Under the pieces are notes generated by a model. That model was not told where the DNA came from, made no database searches, and saw nothing but the letters and a program-made list of their open reading frames with translations. The position numbers and the translations under genes are program-made. A DNA stretch of 64,000 nucleotides from positions 15,717 through 79,716 of the forward strand of contig JAEYKW010000045.1 in assembly GCA_023408075.1 (NCBI GenBank), written 5' to 3'. The DNA is from Bacillota bacterium (GTDB lineage: Bacteria; Bacillota; Clostridia; Christensenellales; SZUA-584). This document shows, in pieces, positions 45,369 through 53,630 of the stretch; positions within the stretch are counted from its first letter, which is position 1; each line of letters begins with the position of its first letter.

Positions 45369-45457
45369 TCAAAACCGCAGAGGAATCTGCGGGATGGTGG
45401 GAATTAGGGGCTTCTACCTCCTTATGCTGCAGTTTTTAGCGGCAGACTCATATTTTT

Positions 45458-45500
45458 ACCCCTCTTCAACGTTTCGACTGAAGGAGAGGGGTTGTTTATT
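45458..45500 (+). terminator. Terminator of the monosaccharide transporter operon
   Basis: ACCCCTCTTC pairs with GAAGGAGAGGGGT (three-base bulge) around a 12-base loop, followed by TGTTTATTT. A smaller hairpin (CCGCAG/CTGCGG) lies right after the mmsB stop at 45373. Confidence 0.75.
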
Positions 45501-45517
45501 TCTGAATTGTTTCCGGC

Positions 45518-45551
45518 GCAAAATAAATAACAGACCCTTATTACGGGTCTG
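45518..45551 (-). terminator. Terminator downstream of apbE
   Basis: On the minus strand CAGACCC and GGGTCTG pair around GTAATAA, followed by TTATTTATTTTG. It lies about 90 bases beyond the apbE stop. Confidence 0.7.
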
Positions 45552-45643
45552 CTATGACGACCAGACAACACAATGGAAAACGGAAAACGATGATATATTT
45601 TATAAGCAATCAAATCCTTTGACCTTCCGGGCAGTGTATGAAT

Positions 45644-46729
45644 TCAATTGTACGATGCGCCGCCCAGGTCGCGCAGCATGGCCTTCATGCCGGATGTCAT
45701 CATGATTTCGTTGTCCGGCATCACCCAAATGGCTTCCAGACCGTCAAGGTTCTCCGCAAATGGCAGGCTTTGCTCAGGCGGCATCAAAAACAGCGTGGTC
45801 GAAAGCAGGTCCGCCATACCGCTGTCTTCGCAAACCACGGTGACCGCCTTATAGTAATCGGCGGGCATCAGCGTCTGAGGATCAATCAGATGATGGTAAT
45901 TGACGCCGTTCACGGTGTAAAAACGCTCGTAAATGCCGCTCGACACCACGGAAAGATTGGTGACAAACGCCACGTCGAGCAGGTTGGATTCATCCGTGGA
46001 GCCTGCAAGCGGGCTGTCGGGGTCTTTTATGCCCACGCTCCATTTGCTGCGTACGCCGTCCTTGGGCGTGCCGACGGCGCGGATATTGCCGCCTGCGCTG
46101 ATCAGCACGGAATCATAGCCTTTCTCAATGAGCTTGTCCGCCGCGACTTCGGTCGCGTAACCTTTTGCCACGGAGCCCACGTCAAGGCTCATTCGGCTGT
46201 CGTTCAAATAAACGGTTGAAGCCTGCTCGTCAATGATCATGCCGCCTATATCCGTGTGCTGGGCGGCATCCTGAAGCTCGGCCATGGGGGGGAGCTCCGC
46301 TGTTGAGGGATCAAACTCTCCGGCCTCACGGTAATCGTGCCATATACGCAGCACACTGCCCATGGCCACATTGACGATGCCGTTTGATTTGTCGTACCAG
46401 TCCCTGGACATTTTGAGCATGTCGATGATCACGGGGTCCACCTTCACGGGAGCGATGCCTGCGTTGTCGTTGATTGTTTTTACATTGTTGATGCCGTCGT
46501 AATCATGATAGATATCATACTGCTTATTGAGCTCGGTAAACGTATCGTAGACGGTATTGTAAATATCATCGAATTCTTCCTGAGAGCTCGCGTAAGCCAT
46601 CACAATGACGGATGTATCAAACGTGTCGAGAAATTCACCGCTGTATTTTTCGTATTTTTGCGACGGTGCACAGCCGAAAAGCGGGAAAATCGTCAGTATG
46701 CATAAAATGACCGTAAGGAACTTTTTCAT
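45644..46729 (-). CDS. apbE: FAD:protein FMN transferase (ApbE/FmnB)
   Basis: Exported lipoprotein of 361 residues that attaches FMN from FAD to Thr of extracytoplasmic proteins. The signal peptide ends in lipobox LFGCAP (Cys20). The ApbE fold is evident: FDTSVIVMAYA, IDMLKMSRDWYDKSNGIVNVAMG, LDVGSVAKGYATEVAADKL, VLISAGGNIRAVG and HHLIDPQTLMPAD (family form HxIDPxTG, here with Leu for Gly). The terminal SLPFAENLDGLEAIWV is typical. The gene lies directly behind the two-repeat lipoprotein, its probable substrate, and near ndh2 and demethylmenaquinone genes, which matches FmnB of flavin-based extracellular electron transfer. Confidence 0.93.
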   Translation of the reverse strand: MKKFLTVILCILTIFPLFGCAPSQKYEKYSGEFLDTFDTSVIVMAYASSQEEFDDIYNTVYDTFTELNKQYDIYHDYDGINNVKTINDNAGIAPVKVDPVIIDMLKMSRDWYDKSNGIVNVAMGSVLRIWHDYREAGEFDPSTAELPPMAELQDAAQHTDIGGMIIDEQASTVYLNDSRMSLDVGSVAKGYATEVAADKLIEKGYDSVLISAGGNIRAVGTPKDGVRSKWSVGIKDPDSPLAGSTDESNLLDVAFVTNLSVVSSGIYERFYTVNGVNYHHLIDPQTLMPADYYKAVTVVCEDSGMADLLSTTLFLMPPEQSLPFAENLDGLEAIWVMPDNEIMMTSGMKAMLRDLGGASYN

Positions 46730-46748
46730 TTGACCTCTTATACAGCAA

Positions 46749-46783
46749 AATAATCCTTCCGGCGCTGGGCCGGAGGGATTATT
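46749..46783. terminator. Hairpin between lipoprotein gene and apbE
   Basis: AATAATCCTTCCGGC and GCCGGAGGGATTATT form a 15-bp stem with one mismatch around five bases. On the minus strand it is followed by TTTTGC. It probably acts as a partial terminator that makes more lipoprotein than ApbE. Confidence 0.7.
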
Positions 46784-46811
46784 CGCGTGTTTTCTTTAAA
46801 TTTTAAACGAA

Positions 46812-47906
46812 TCAGTCAGCGCTTGCAATCGCTTTTTCCACGGCTGCAATGTAGTCCTGAACGGAGATGGTCACGCTGGATGTGAGGTCCGCTTCCGCAG
46901 GAACAGCCGGGTGCTCCTCATCCTTCGGGGCCGTCTTCATCGCTTTGACTTCGTCGATGGTCTTGCCGATCATCCACTGGCCGAGAGCCGTGATCTGTTC
47001 GTACCATTCCTTGCCGATCGAAGAGGCCGTCTTCATGCCGTATTCGTCGCCGAGTTCCACTTTTGTTTTGGGCTTGGAGGCTGCATCGGTGATCAGTGTG
47101 CCTTTTGCGTCAAAGTTGACCTTCACCTGGCCGTTGTCGATCATCACGCCGACGATCTTGCTGTCCTGATCGACTGTGACCGCTGCCATGATGATGTCAG
47201 CCTGTGCAATGGCCTCCGCATCCGCAGTCGCGCCCGCAGATTTTGCGATGGATGTCACATTGCCGATACCTGTTTTGGTTGCGCCCGAAACCGTTGCGCC
47301 AAAATCCTTCGCGTTGGCGACGGCTTTCTGTACGGCAGCCAGATAGGGGGACACATGGATGGTCACGCTCGATGTCAGATCGGCTTCTGTCGAAACGCCC
47401 TCTTCATTAAGCTGCATGCCCATCACTTCGTCGATCGTTTTGCCGACCATCCAGTCTTCAAGGGCTGAAATCTGCTCATACCATTCTTTGCCGATACCGG
47501 ATGCCTTGGCCATGCCGTAAGCATTTCCGAGTTCAACCTTTGTCTTGATTTCCTGTGCGGTATCCGATTTCAGCTGGCCCTGCGCATCGAAGTTCACCAT
47601 GGGCTGAACCATGTCGATCTTGACGTTGAGGATCTTTCCGTCTTTGTCAAGCGTCACAGCCGCAAAAGCGGTGTCTATCTCGGCAAGTGCGTCCGCATCG
47701 GCGGATACGCTGGCCGACTTCGCAATGGAAATGTCACTTCCAAGGCCCGTCAGCACTGTGCCGGCCGCGGCCGTCTCGCTTTGCGTTGCCGATTCGCTCA
47801 CAGTTGCGGACGCTGCCGGTGATGTTGTTGTGTTGTTGCTGCCGCATCCGGCAAAAGCTGAAATAACCAACGCCAAAACCAAAACCAATAATAGTACCTT
47901 TTTCAT
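46812..47906 (-). CDS. Lipoprotein with two tandem ~150-residue repeats, probable flavinylated EET protein
   Basis: The product has 364 residues; lipobox FAGCGS (Cys21) and a Ser/Thr/Ala linker. Two homologous repeats follow (about 50-203 and 204-364). Each contains VTLDKDGKI or VTVDQDSKI, FDAxGxL, KTKVELG, YGM, IGKEWYEQI, GKTIDEV and ends with ADLTSSVTI. The second repeat begins with VSGATKTG, an exact SGAT as in ApbE flavinylation sites (Thr210), and DLTSSVT (Thr182, Thr346) is a looser version. It is unlike Listeria PplA in sequence but alike in plan: a two-domain lipoprotein beside an ApbE gene. GAGGAGG precedes the ATG. I infer an extracellular flavin electron carrier; direct proof is lacking. 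Confidence 0.65.
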   Translation of the reverse strand: MKKVLLLVLVLALVISAFAGCGSNNTTTSPAASATVSESATQSETAAAGTVLTGLGSDISIAKSASVSADADALAEIDTAFAAVTLDKDGKILNVKIDMVQPMVNFDAQGQLKSDTAQEIKTKVELGNAYGMAKASGIGKEWYEQISALEDWMVGKTIDEVMGMQLNEEGVSTEADLTSSVTIHVSPYLAAVQKAVANAKDFGATVSGATKTGIGNVTSIAKSAGATADAEAIAQADIIMAAVTVDQDSKIVGVMIDNGQVKVNFDAKGTLITDAASKPKTKVELGDEYGMKTASSIGKEWYEQITALGQWMIGKTIDEVKAMKTAPKDEEHPAVPAEADLTSSVTISVQDYIAAVEKAIASAD

Positions 47907-48045
47907 CAGTCTTCCTCCTCTTTATCACTCACCAATTATCATTGCCAATCCTCGTCTTTTATTTCACCGGGCGGCAATATAATTGGATAAATGTTTCTCT
48001 CAGGCTCTGTTTTCTGTTAAATAAACATAAACATTACCAAAAAAC

Positions 48046-48063
48046 TGTGATAAGTTTATCACA
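48046..48063. promoter_or_regulatory. Perfect operator-like palindrome in the EET control region
   Basis: TGTGATAAGTTTATCACA is an 18-bp inverted repeat (two-base centre) in the AT-rich gap between the divergent lipoprotein and prenyltransferase genes. It resembles Rex sites (TTGTGAAN4TTCACAA) and CRP/FNR-type sites, but the arms are two bases further apart. A second, weaker palindrome, TTGATA-N6-TATCAA, lies at 48192-48209 just before the prenyltransferase start. The rest of the 47907-48211 gap is AT-rich and otherwise featureless to me. Confidence 0.55.
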
Positions 48064-48211
48064 AAGTCAATAAAAAATGAAGTGGTATTAATAACCATTA
48101 TGAATTAAATTTTGATATGTTTCAACGGTAAAAAAAGCGTTTAGCAATATAAAGATTTGTAATAATTAACATTAGAATTCGAAAAAAAAGTTTGATAATA
48201 TTATATCAATT

Positions 48212-49159
48212 ATGCAAACGGACACATCGGCAAAAAAACTGAGGAAGGGTTTCTGGCAGGTGGCCGACCCGAAGATTTGGGTGGCTTCCACCATACCGAT
48301 ACTGGCGGGCGCGGCGGCAGCCTGGTCATACGGTTCGGGCATAAAGCCGCTGAGCATACTGTGGTTTTTGCTGGCCGTGATCGCTGTTTACCTTGTGGAA
48401 ATCGCAAAAAACGCGCTCAATGAGGTGGTCGATTTTCAGTCGGGCGTGGACCCCGGCGTTGACGAGCAGCACAGGACCCCCTTTTCGGGCGGCAAAAAGT
48501 CAATCGTGCAGGGGTACCTCGACCTTACGCAATGCCTGACCATCGCAGTTTTCTGCTATCTCGCAGCCGCCGTATTGGGCTGTGTGCTCGTGCTGTTCGC
48601 TGAGCCGCGTGTGCTTTGGCCGGGGCTGGCCGGTTTTATTCTCGCCGTGCTGTACAGCATGCCGCCGTTTAAGCTCTGTTACAGAGGGTTTGGTGAAATT
48701 GCGGTGGGGCTGGCGTTTGGCCCCGCGATTGTGATGGGCATATACGTGCTGATCGAAGGGCGCTTCGATTGGCTGCCGCTGCTGGTATCGCTGCCCATCG
48801 CCTTTATGATTATCAATGTGCTGTGGATCAACCAATTTCCCGATTATGAGGTGGATAAAGCGCATAATAAGAAAAACGGCGTTGTGCGTCTGGGCAAGCA
48901 AAAAGCTGTGGCTGTCTATGCGGCGCTTTTTGCCCTCAGCTATCTGTCGGTTATCGCGGTGGCTCTTTATGCGGGGAATTTGATCTGGCTGCTGCCGCTG
49001 CTGACGATTCCCATTGCGGTGAAAGCCGTGAGCAACTGCCGGGAGAACCTGAACCGGATCGACAGGCTGATCGCGTCGAACGCGGCCACGGTGCAGATCT
49101 ACCAGCTGTTTGGATTGTCTTTTGTAATCAGTGCCGTTCTGGACGGCTTAGTCTTTTAA
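48212..49159 (+). CDS. UbiA-family prenyltransferase, DmkA-like (demethylmenaquinone synthesis)
   Basis: Integral membrane enzyme of 315 residues with about eight to nine helices, transferring a polyprenyl chain to an aromatic ring such as 1,4-dihydroxy-2-naphthoate. The first Asp-rich motif appears as NALNEVVDFQSGVD and the second as NQFPDYEVDKAHNKKN, with LCYRGFGEIAVGLAFGP between them, the pattern of MenA-type enzymes. ATG 48212 has no clear Shine-Dalgarno, and a palindrome abuts it. It is followed 16 bases later by ndh2 and then a polyprenyl synthase gene, the same trio as in the Listeria electron-transfer locus. No other menaquinone genes are visible. Confidence 0.85.
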   Translation: MQTDTSAKKLRKGFWQVADPKIWVASTIPILAGAAAAWSYGSGIKPLSILWFLLAVIAVYLVEIAKNALNEVVDFQSGVDPGVDEQHRTPFSGGKKSIVQGYLDLTQCLTIAVFCYLAAAVLGCVLVLFAEPRVLWPGLAGFILAVLYSMPPFKLCYRGFGEIAVGLAFGPAIVMGIYVLIEGRFDWLPLLVSLPIAFMIINVLWINQFPDYEVDKAHNKKNGVVRLGKQKAVAVYAALFALSYLSVIAVALYAGNLIWLLPLLTIPIAVKAVSNCRENLNRIDRLIASNAATVQIYQLFGLSFVISAVLDGLVF

Positions 49160-49175
49160 TTCATGGGAGGAAAAG

Positions 49176-51080
49176 ATGTCAAAGAAAATTGTGATTGTGG
49201 GCGCCGGATACGCGGGCATTGAAGCCGCTGTCAAGCTCAACAAAAAAGGGAGAAGAGACGATCTTGATATTACGATCATTGACCGCAACCCTTACCATAC
49301 GCTGTTAACGGAAATTCACGAAGTTGCGGGCAACAGAGTCGGTGAAGACGCGGTAAAAATACCGCTCAAGGAGATTTTCAAAACAACGAATGTGAATCTC
49401 GTGATCGACAATATCGACCAGTTTGATTTCGATTCCCGCAAAGTAAAGTCTAAGTCGAATGAATATCCGTACGATTACCTGATCATGTCGGTCGGATCGA
49501 CGCCGAATTATTTCGGCATACCGGGGCTTGAGGAACACGGTTTCCCGCTTTGGTCGGTGGACGACGCGATCAAAATCAGGGAGCACATCGAACGCTGCTT
49601 CTATGAAGCGGAAACCGAGAAGGACGCGCAGCGCCGCAAACGGCTGCTCACATTTATGGTGGGCGGCGCCGGATTTACGGGCGTCGAAATGATCGGCGAG
49701 CTCGCGCAGTGGGTGAAAAAGCTGTGCCGGGTTCACCACATTGACCGCAAAGAGGTTCGCCTCATCATCGTGGACATGATGGACTGCATACTGAGCAACC
49801 TCTGCGACAAAAACAGCAAGAGAGCCCACGATTACATGCACGGCAAGCTCGGTATTGAGATCATACTCAGCACCACCATCAAGCAGGTTACGGCTGACTA
49901 TGTGGATATCGGGGAAAGAAAGATAGAAACCAGCACGCTGATATGGGCGGCCGGTGTCCGGTCGTCGCTCGATGTGGAGAAGATGGAGCTCGACAAAGGG
50001 CCGGGACGGCGACTGACCGTTGATGAGTTCTGCCGGACGAAGCATAAAAACGTGTATGCGGTCGGCGATGTGGGTGCCCTGCTCGATGAAAAGGGCAAGG
50101 CGTTTCCGGCAATGGTGGAAACCGCACTGCAGACCGGCGACGGCGCGGCGATGAATATTTTGAACGATATCAGAGGCAAGCAGCCCGAAGCCGTTACAGT
50201 CAAGCTGCACGGCGTGATGGTCTGCATCGGCAACTATTTTGCGGTGGCCGATCTGATGGGTGTGAAGCCCGGGCGCTGGATATCGCTGTTCATGAAATAC
50301 ATTGTCAACATGCACTATCTTTATGGTATCATGGGCTTAAAGGGCGTCTGGGATTACCTGCGCGATGAGATTCTGCACAGACGGCAGTACAAGCGCTTCC
50401 TGCAGCGTAACTATACGAGAACGGTTCAGGCGTGGTGGCTTGTGCCTTTAAGGCTGTTCCTCGGCTGGACATGGTTCTATGAAGGCATCAAGAAGGTGCA
50501 GGAGGGCTGGTTTGCAAAGCCGATGCTCGCAAGCTTTTTGGGGTACGCTTCGGGTGCGGACGCGGCATCGACAGCAACGGGTGCCGAAGCCATTTCAGGT
50601 GCGTCTCAGGCCGTCACCGGTGCGGCTCCGGCGGTTGTCGAAAAGCTCATGAATATCGATCTTGGGTTCTTAGGGTTCTTCCTTGAGAGAGCGGGAGAAG
50701 GCCAGCCGCTCGTGTTCCGTATCCACTTCTTCCTTGTGGACTGGATACTGAACGGATGGGTGCTCGCGACGCCGGGCTGGTCAATGTTCTTCCAGGTGCT
50801 GATCGTGATTCTTGAGATTCTCGTCGGCCTTGCGATATTCTCGGGGACGTTTACGTTCTTATCGTCCGTCGTCTCGCTCGGCCTGATTGCAATGTTCTTA
50901 ACGTCCACAGGTATGTACGACTCCACATGGTGGATGCTGTTTGCGGGTATCGCGATGGCAGCCGGAGCCGGCCGTGCGTTCGGGCTTGATCACTGGGTGC
51001 TGCCGTATCTCGGAAGAGTTTGGGACGGCACAAAGAAGAATGGCCGACTGACGCTGACTTGGGACAAAAAGAAAAAATAA
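49176..51080 (+). CDS. ndh2: Type II NADH dehydrogenase with C-terminal membrane domain
   Basis: Flavoenzyme of 634 residues that passes electrons from NADH to a quinone. Residues 1-400 are the NDH-2 core: FAD fold VIVGAGYAGIEAA, ITIIDRNPYHTLLTEIHEVA, NADH fold MVGGAGFTGVEMIGEL, and YAVGDVG. Ordinary NDH-2 stops near 400 residues. Here a 200-residue extension (about 415-610) adds four or more helices with a DoxX-like look (LRLFLGWTWFYEGIKKVQEGW), with a long Ala/Gly/Ser-rich loop near 450-490. This extension is characteristic of the Ndh2 dedicated to extracellular electron transfer. GGGAGG lies before the ATG. Confidence 0.92.
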   Translation: MSKKIVIVGAGYAGIEAAVKLNKKGRRDDLDITIIDRNPYHTLLTEIHEVAGNRVGEDAVKIPLKEIFKTTNVNLVIDNIDQFDFDSRKVKSKSNEYPYDYLIMSVGSTPNYFGIPGLEEHGFPLWSVDDAIKIREHIERCFYEAETEKDAQRRKRLLTFMVGGAGFTGVEMIGELAQWVKKLCRVHHIDRKEVRLIIVDMMDCILSNLCDKNSKRAHDYMHGKLGIEIILSTTIKQVTADYVDIGERKIETSTLIWAAGVRSSLDVEKMELDKGPGRRLTVDEFCRTKHKNVYAVGDVGALLDEKGKAFPAMVETALQTGDGAAMNILNDIRGKQPEAVTVKLHGVMVCIGNYFAVADLMGVKPGRWISLFMKYIVNMHYLYGIMGLKGVWDYLRDEILHRRQYKRFLQRNYTRTVQAWWLVPLRLFLGWTWFYEGIKKVQEGWFAKPMLASFLGYASGADAASTATGAEAISGASQAVTGAAPAVVEKLMNIDLGFLGFFLERAGEGQPLVFRIHFFLVDWILNGWVLATPGWSMFFQVLIVILEILVGLAIFSGTFTFLSSVVSLGLIAMFLTSTGMYDSTWWMLFAGIAMAAGAGRAFGLDHWVLPYLGRVWDGTKKNGRLTLTWDKKKK

Positions 51081-51095
51081 GGGGTATAAAAATAA

Positions 51096-52070
51096 GTGTG
51101 GGAAAAGCTGCCCGCTTTAAAAACGGAGCTGGATCTGTTTGAAGCGCTGCTTAATGAACAATTTGGTTCAAAAAAGAATATCAATTCTTTCATAGACCGG
51201 CTGTCGCTTGATATCATACAGAGCGGAGGAAAGCGGCTGCGCCCGGCCATAACTATTGCCGCCGCGAAGCTTGGGAATTATGAGCGCGACAGGGTTTTCA
51301 GCACGGCGCTGAGCGTGGAGATGCTGCATACGGCCACGCTGATTCACGATGATATCATCGATAATTCGCTGGTCAGGAGAAACATGCCGACACTGTTTGC
51401 CACGCAGGGGGTCAGCACAGCCGTGTTCGCGGGCGACTATATCTATGTGAAGTCCATGCAGGCGCTGGCCGCCGCCGATTTGCCTATGAAATACTTAAGC
51501 GAGCTTTCTCAGGCGGTTGAGGCGGTTTGCGTGGGCGAGGTGGAGCAGTTTCGCGGGCGTGGCAAGCTGCCGGGTTTTAAAACGTATCTTTCGAGAATCA
51601 GCCGCAAGACGGCGGTGCTGTTTGCGGCATGCTGCGCGGTCGGCAGCCATATCGGCGGTTTGCCCGACGAAGCGGTCAAACACGCGGCGCGCTTCGGCGC
51701 GTACTACGGCATCGCGTTTCAGATCAAGGACGATTTGCTCGATTTCACAGAGCATCCGAGCCGCATCGGCAAGCCGGTCGGCAACGATTTGAAGGAAGGC
51801 GTGGCCACGCTGCCGGTGCTCATGGCGGCGTCGGAGAATGACGGGCTGCGGGCGGAGATTGAGCGCTTTTTAAGCGGCCTGAAGCGGAAAAAGCCCGCGC
51901 AGAAGGATATCCGGCGAGTCATCGGTTTGGTTAAGAAAGCCGAGGGTGTGCAAAAATCTGAGGCGATACTCAAGCGGTATATCGCCAAAGCCGAAAAGCA
52001 TCTCGAAAAGCTCCCGGAGTCTGAGGGCAGGCAGATGCTCAAAGGCATACTGGATTTAACTTTTCAGTGA
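51096..52070 (+). CDS. Polyprenyl diphosphate synthase (DmkB-like)
   Basis: Soluble trans-prenyl chain elongating enzyme of 324 residues. First Asp-rich motif LIHDDIIDNS, second IKDDLLDFT, substrate-binding GGKRLRPA and GEVEQF present. It starts at GTG 51096, with AAGGGG 12 bases upstream, 15 bases after ndh2. It would make the isoprenoid tail for the prenyltransferase encoded two genes upstream. A terminator follows. Confidence 0.92.
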   Translation: MWEKLPALKTELDLFEALLNEQFGSKKNINSFIDRLSLDIIQSGGKRLRPAITIAAAKLGNYERDRVFSTALSVEMLHTATLIHDDIIDNSLVRRNMPTLFATQGVSTAVFAGDYIYVKSMQALAAADLPMKYLSELSQAVEAVCVGEVEQFRGRGKLPGFKTYLSRISRKTAVLFAACCAVGSHIGGLPDEAVKHAARFGAYYGIAFQIKDDLLDFTEHPSRIGKPVGNDLKEGVATLPVLMAASENDGLRAEIERFLSGLKRKKPAQKDIRRVIGLVKKAEGVQKSEAILKRYIAKAEKHLEKLPESEGRQMLKGILDLTFQ

Positions 52071-52087
52071 CAAATGATGTTGATAAG

Positions 52088-52128
52088 CGCTTCGAATTCC
52101 GGAATGACCGGCGTTCGAAGCGTTTTTT
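52088..52128 (+). terminator. Terminator of the dmkA-ndh2-dmkB operon
   Basis: CGCTTCGAA and TTCGAAGCG pair across a 17-base loop and are followed by TTTTTT. The rest of the gap to 52306 shows no gene or element I recognise. Confidence 0.85.
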
Positions 52129-52306
52129 GTTAGTTCGAATTTACAATATAAGTTCAGATAAAGCCTTTCCTTGGAGGAGAAGGTCATAGCATCGAAAAAC
52201 CGCTTAATGCGGCCTCCTCTGACGACTACCCAACGGGTGGATTGGAGTTCGCTATGCTTATTATCCGATCAGCATAAAATATATTTTATTATCATGCAGG
52301 CATTGC

Positions 52307-52795
52307 TCAAATAGCCCCGGCTCGAATCGCCTGTATCTCTGTCGCGCGGCGCACCGCCGCCGCGATCTCCTGATAGCTCGTGCAGCGGCACAGATTGGAT
52401 TGCAGCCATGTTTCAATCATGTAATCGTCGGGGGTCGGGTGATGGAGCAGCAGCGAGTGGCACACCATAATGAATCCGGGTGTGCAGAAGCCGCATTGAT
52501 AGGCTGTCAGCTCCGCAAATGCTTGCTGAACCGGCGTACACTCCAGCCCTTCAATGGTGGTAATGCTGCGGCCCACGGCTTCGACAGCCAGCATCAGGCA
52601 CGATTTCACCGGCCAGCCGTCCACAAGCACGGTGCACGCGCCGCAGTCGCCGTTTTCGCATCCGATTTTTGTGCCGGTGAGCCCGAGCTTTTCCCGCAGC
52701 ACATAAACGAGCGTATCGGCAGGGCGCACGGCAGCGTCGTAAACGCGGTTGTTAACGGTCAGTGAGATAAGGCTTTTGCCGGACAATTTAAGCAT
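52307..52795 (-). CDS. Molybdenum hydroxylase, [2Fe-2S] subunit
   Basis: The product has 162 residues from ATG 52795, with GAGGA eight bases upstream; an upstream in-frame ATG lies in the preceding gene. Plant-type ferredoxin cluster GCENGDCGACTV with a fourth Cys in VKSCL, and the C-terminal helical cluster CGFCTPGFIM and CRCTSYQEI. It passes electrons from the molybdopterin subunit to FAD. Third gene of a large-FAD-FeS operon, overlapping the FAD-subunit gene by eight bases. Confidence 0.93.
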   Translation of the reverse strand: MLKLSGKSLISLTVNNRVYDAAVRPADTLVYVLREKLGLTGTKIGCENGDCGACTVLVDGWPVKSCLMLAVEAVGRSITTIEGLECTPVQQAFAELTAYQCGFCTPGFIMVCHSLLLHHPTPDDYMIETWLQSNLCRCTSYQEIAAAVRRATEIQAIRAGAI

Positions 52796-53630
52796 TGTTG
52801 TTTCCTCGGCTTTGGCTGTATTCATTGATCAGCTTTTCTATCGTTTTTTTGAATATGAACAGCCGGTATCCGGCAGAGCCTTCGATATCGTCGAGCACGG
52901 GCGCGGGTATCTGATCCGCCAGCTGCGCCGCGATATCGGCGGCGGGCGGCAAGCCGTCCGTCCGGATATCCGCAAAGCGAAACGGATACCCGCATAAACC
53001 GCTCGCCGCGAGCGAAACCGTGCTGTTTGTGAACAGCGCGCATACCGTCGTCAGCGGATAACCGATTTTCTCCGTTTTGGATCTTTTGATATGATAGCAC
53101 GGCCGTGCCGCGGCGTTTTTATCGACGGTCACACGGACAATTAGCTCGCCGCTTTGAGGCCGGCTGCCGTTGGAGAAAACCTCCGCCGCGGAGACGGTTT
53201 TCGTTCCGCCGGTCGAAGCAATGTCGATCTCGGCGTTTGCCAGCAGCAGCGGCATCAATGTCTCGCGGTAGATGATCGTTCCGCAGAGGTTGCCGCCCAG
53301 CGTGAGCCTGCTCCTCACCGTATGATCCGCAATGCGGCCAGCGGCGAGGCTCAGCAGCGGAAAAAGGTCGGTCTGTATAATTTCATTGAGTGGGGCGGCA
53401 GCGCCAAAGCTTATGTGCGTGCCATCCGTACCGATGCCGCAGCACTCGGGTATGCTTTTAATATCGATCACGGCGTTCGGCTTTACATTGAACACACGGC
53501 TCATGCTGATAATCTCCGTGCCTCCGCCGTAATAATACGGCTTGAGCCCCTGTTTGCTGACCGCATCGTAAATCTGCACGGCTTCCTGCCATGTGTCGGG
53601 CAGATAATAATCAAAATCATAGGCCAGCAT
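52788..53630 (-). CDS. Molybdenum hydroxylase, FAD-binding subunit
   Basis: The product has 280 residues, CoxM/XdhB type. FAD-binding segments YYYGGGTEIISM, then ISFGAAAPLNEI and RSRLTLGGNLCGTI, fit the family. A C-terminal CO_deh_flav_C domain is present (about 180-275). The start ATG overlaps the stop of the large-subunit gene by one base. Electron acceptor unknown; NAD or ferredoxin is usual in anaerobes. Confidence 0.92.
   Translation of the reverse strand: MLAYDFDYYLPDTWQEAVQIYDAVSKQGLKPYYYGGGTEIISMSRVFNVKPNAVIDIKSIPECCGIGTDGTHISFGAAAPLNEIIQTDLFPLLSLAAGRIADHTVRSRLTLGGNLCGTIIYRETLMPLLLANAEIDIASTGGTKTVSAAEVFSNGSRPQSGELIVRVTVDKNAAARPCYHIKRSKTEKIGYPLTTVCALFTNSTVSLAASGLCGYPFRFADIRTDGLPPAADIAAQLADQIPAPVLDDIEGSAGYRLFIFKKTIEKLINEYSQSRGNNNA

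Noticed and set aside
46812..47906. Calling the two-repeat lipoprotein a standard FMN-binding-domain protein
   Set aside because: An SGAT string is present but lies between repeats, and the surrounding sequence does not match the usual FMN-binding domain, so only a probable role is given.
49305..50315. 336-codon minus-strand frame opposite ndh2
   Set aside because: Fully antisense to a well-conserved enzyme and without any recognisable domain.
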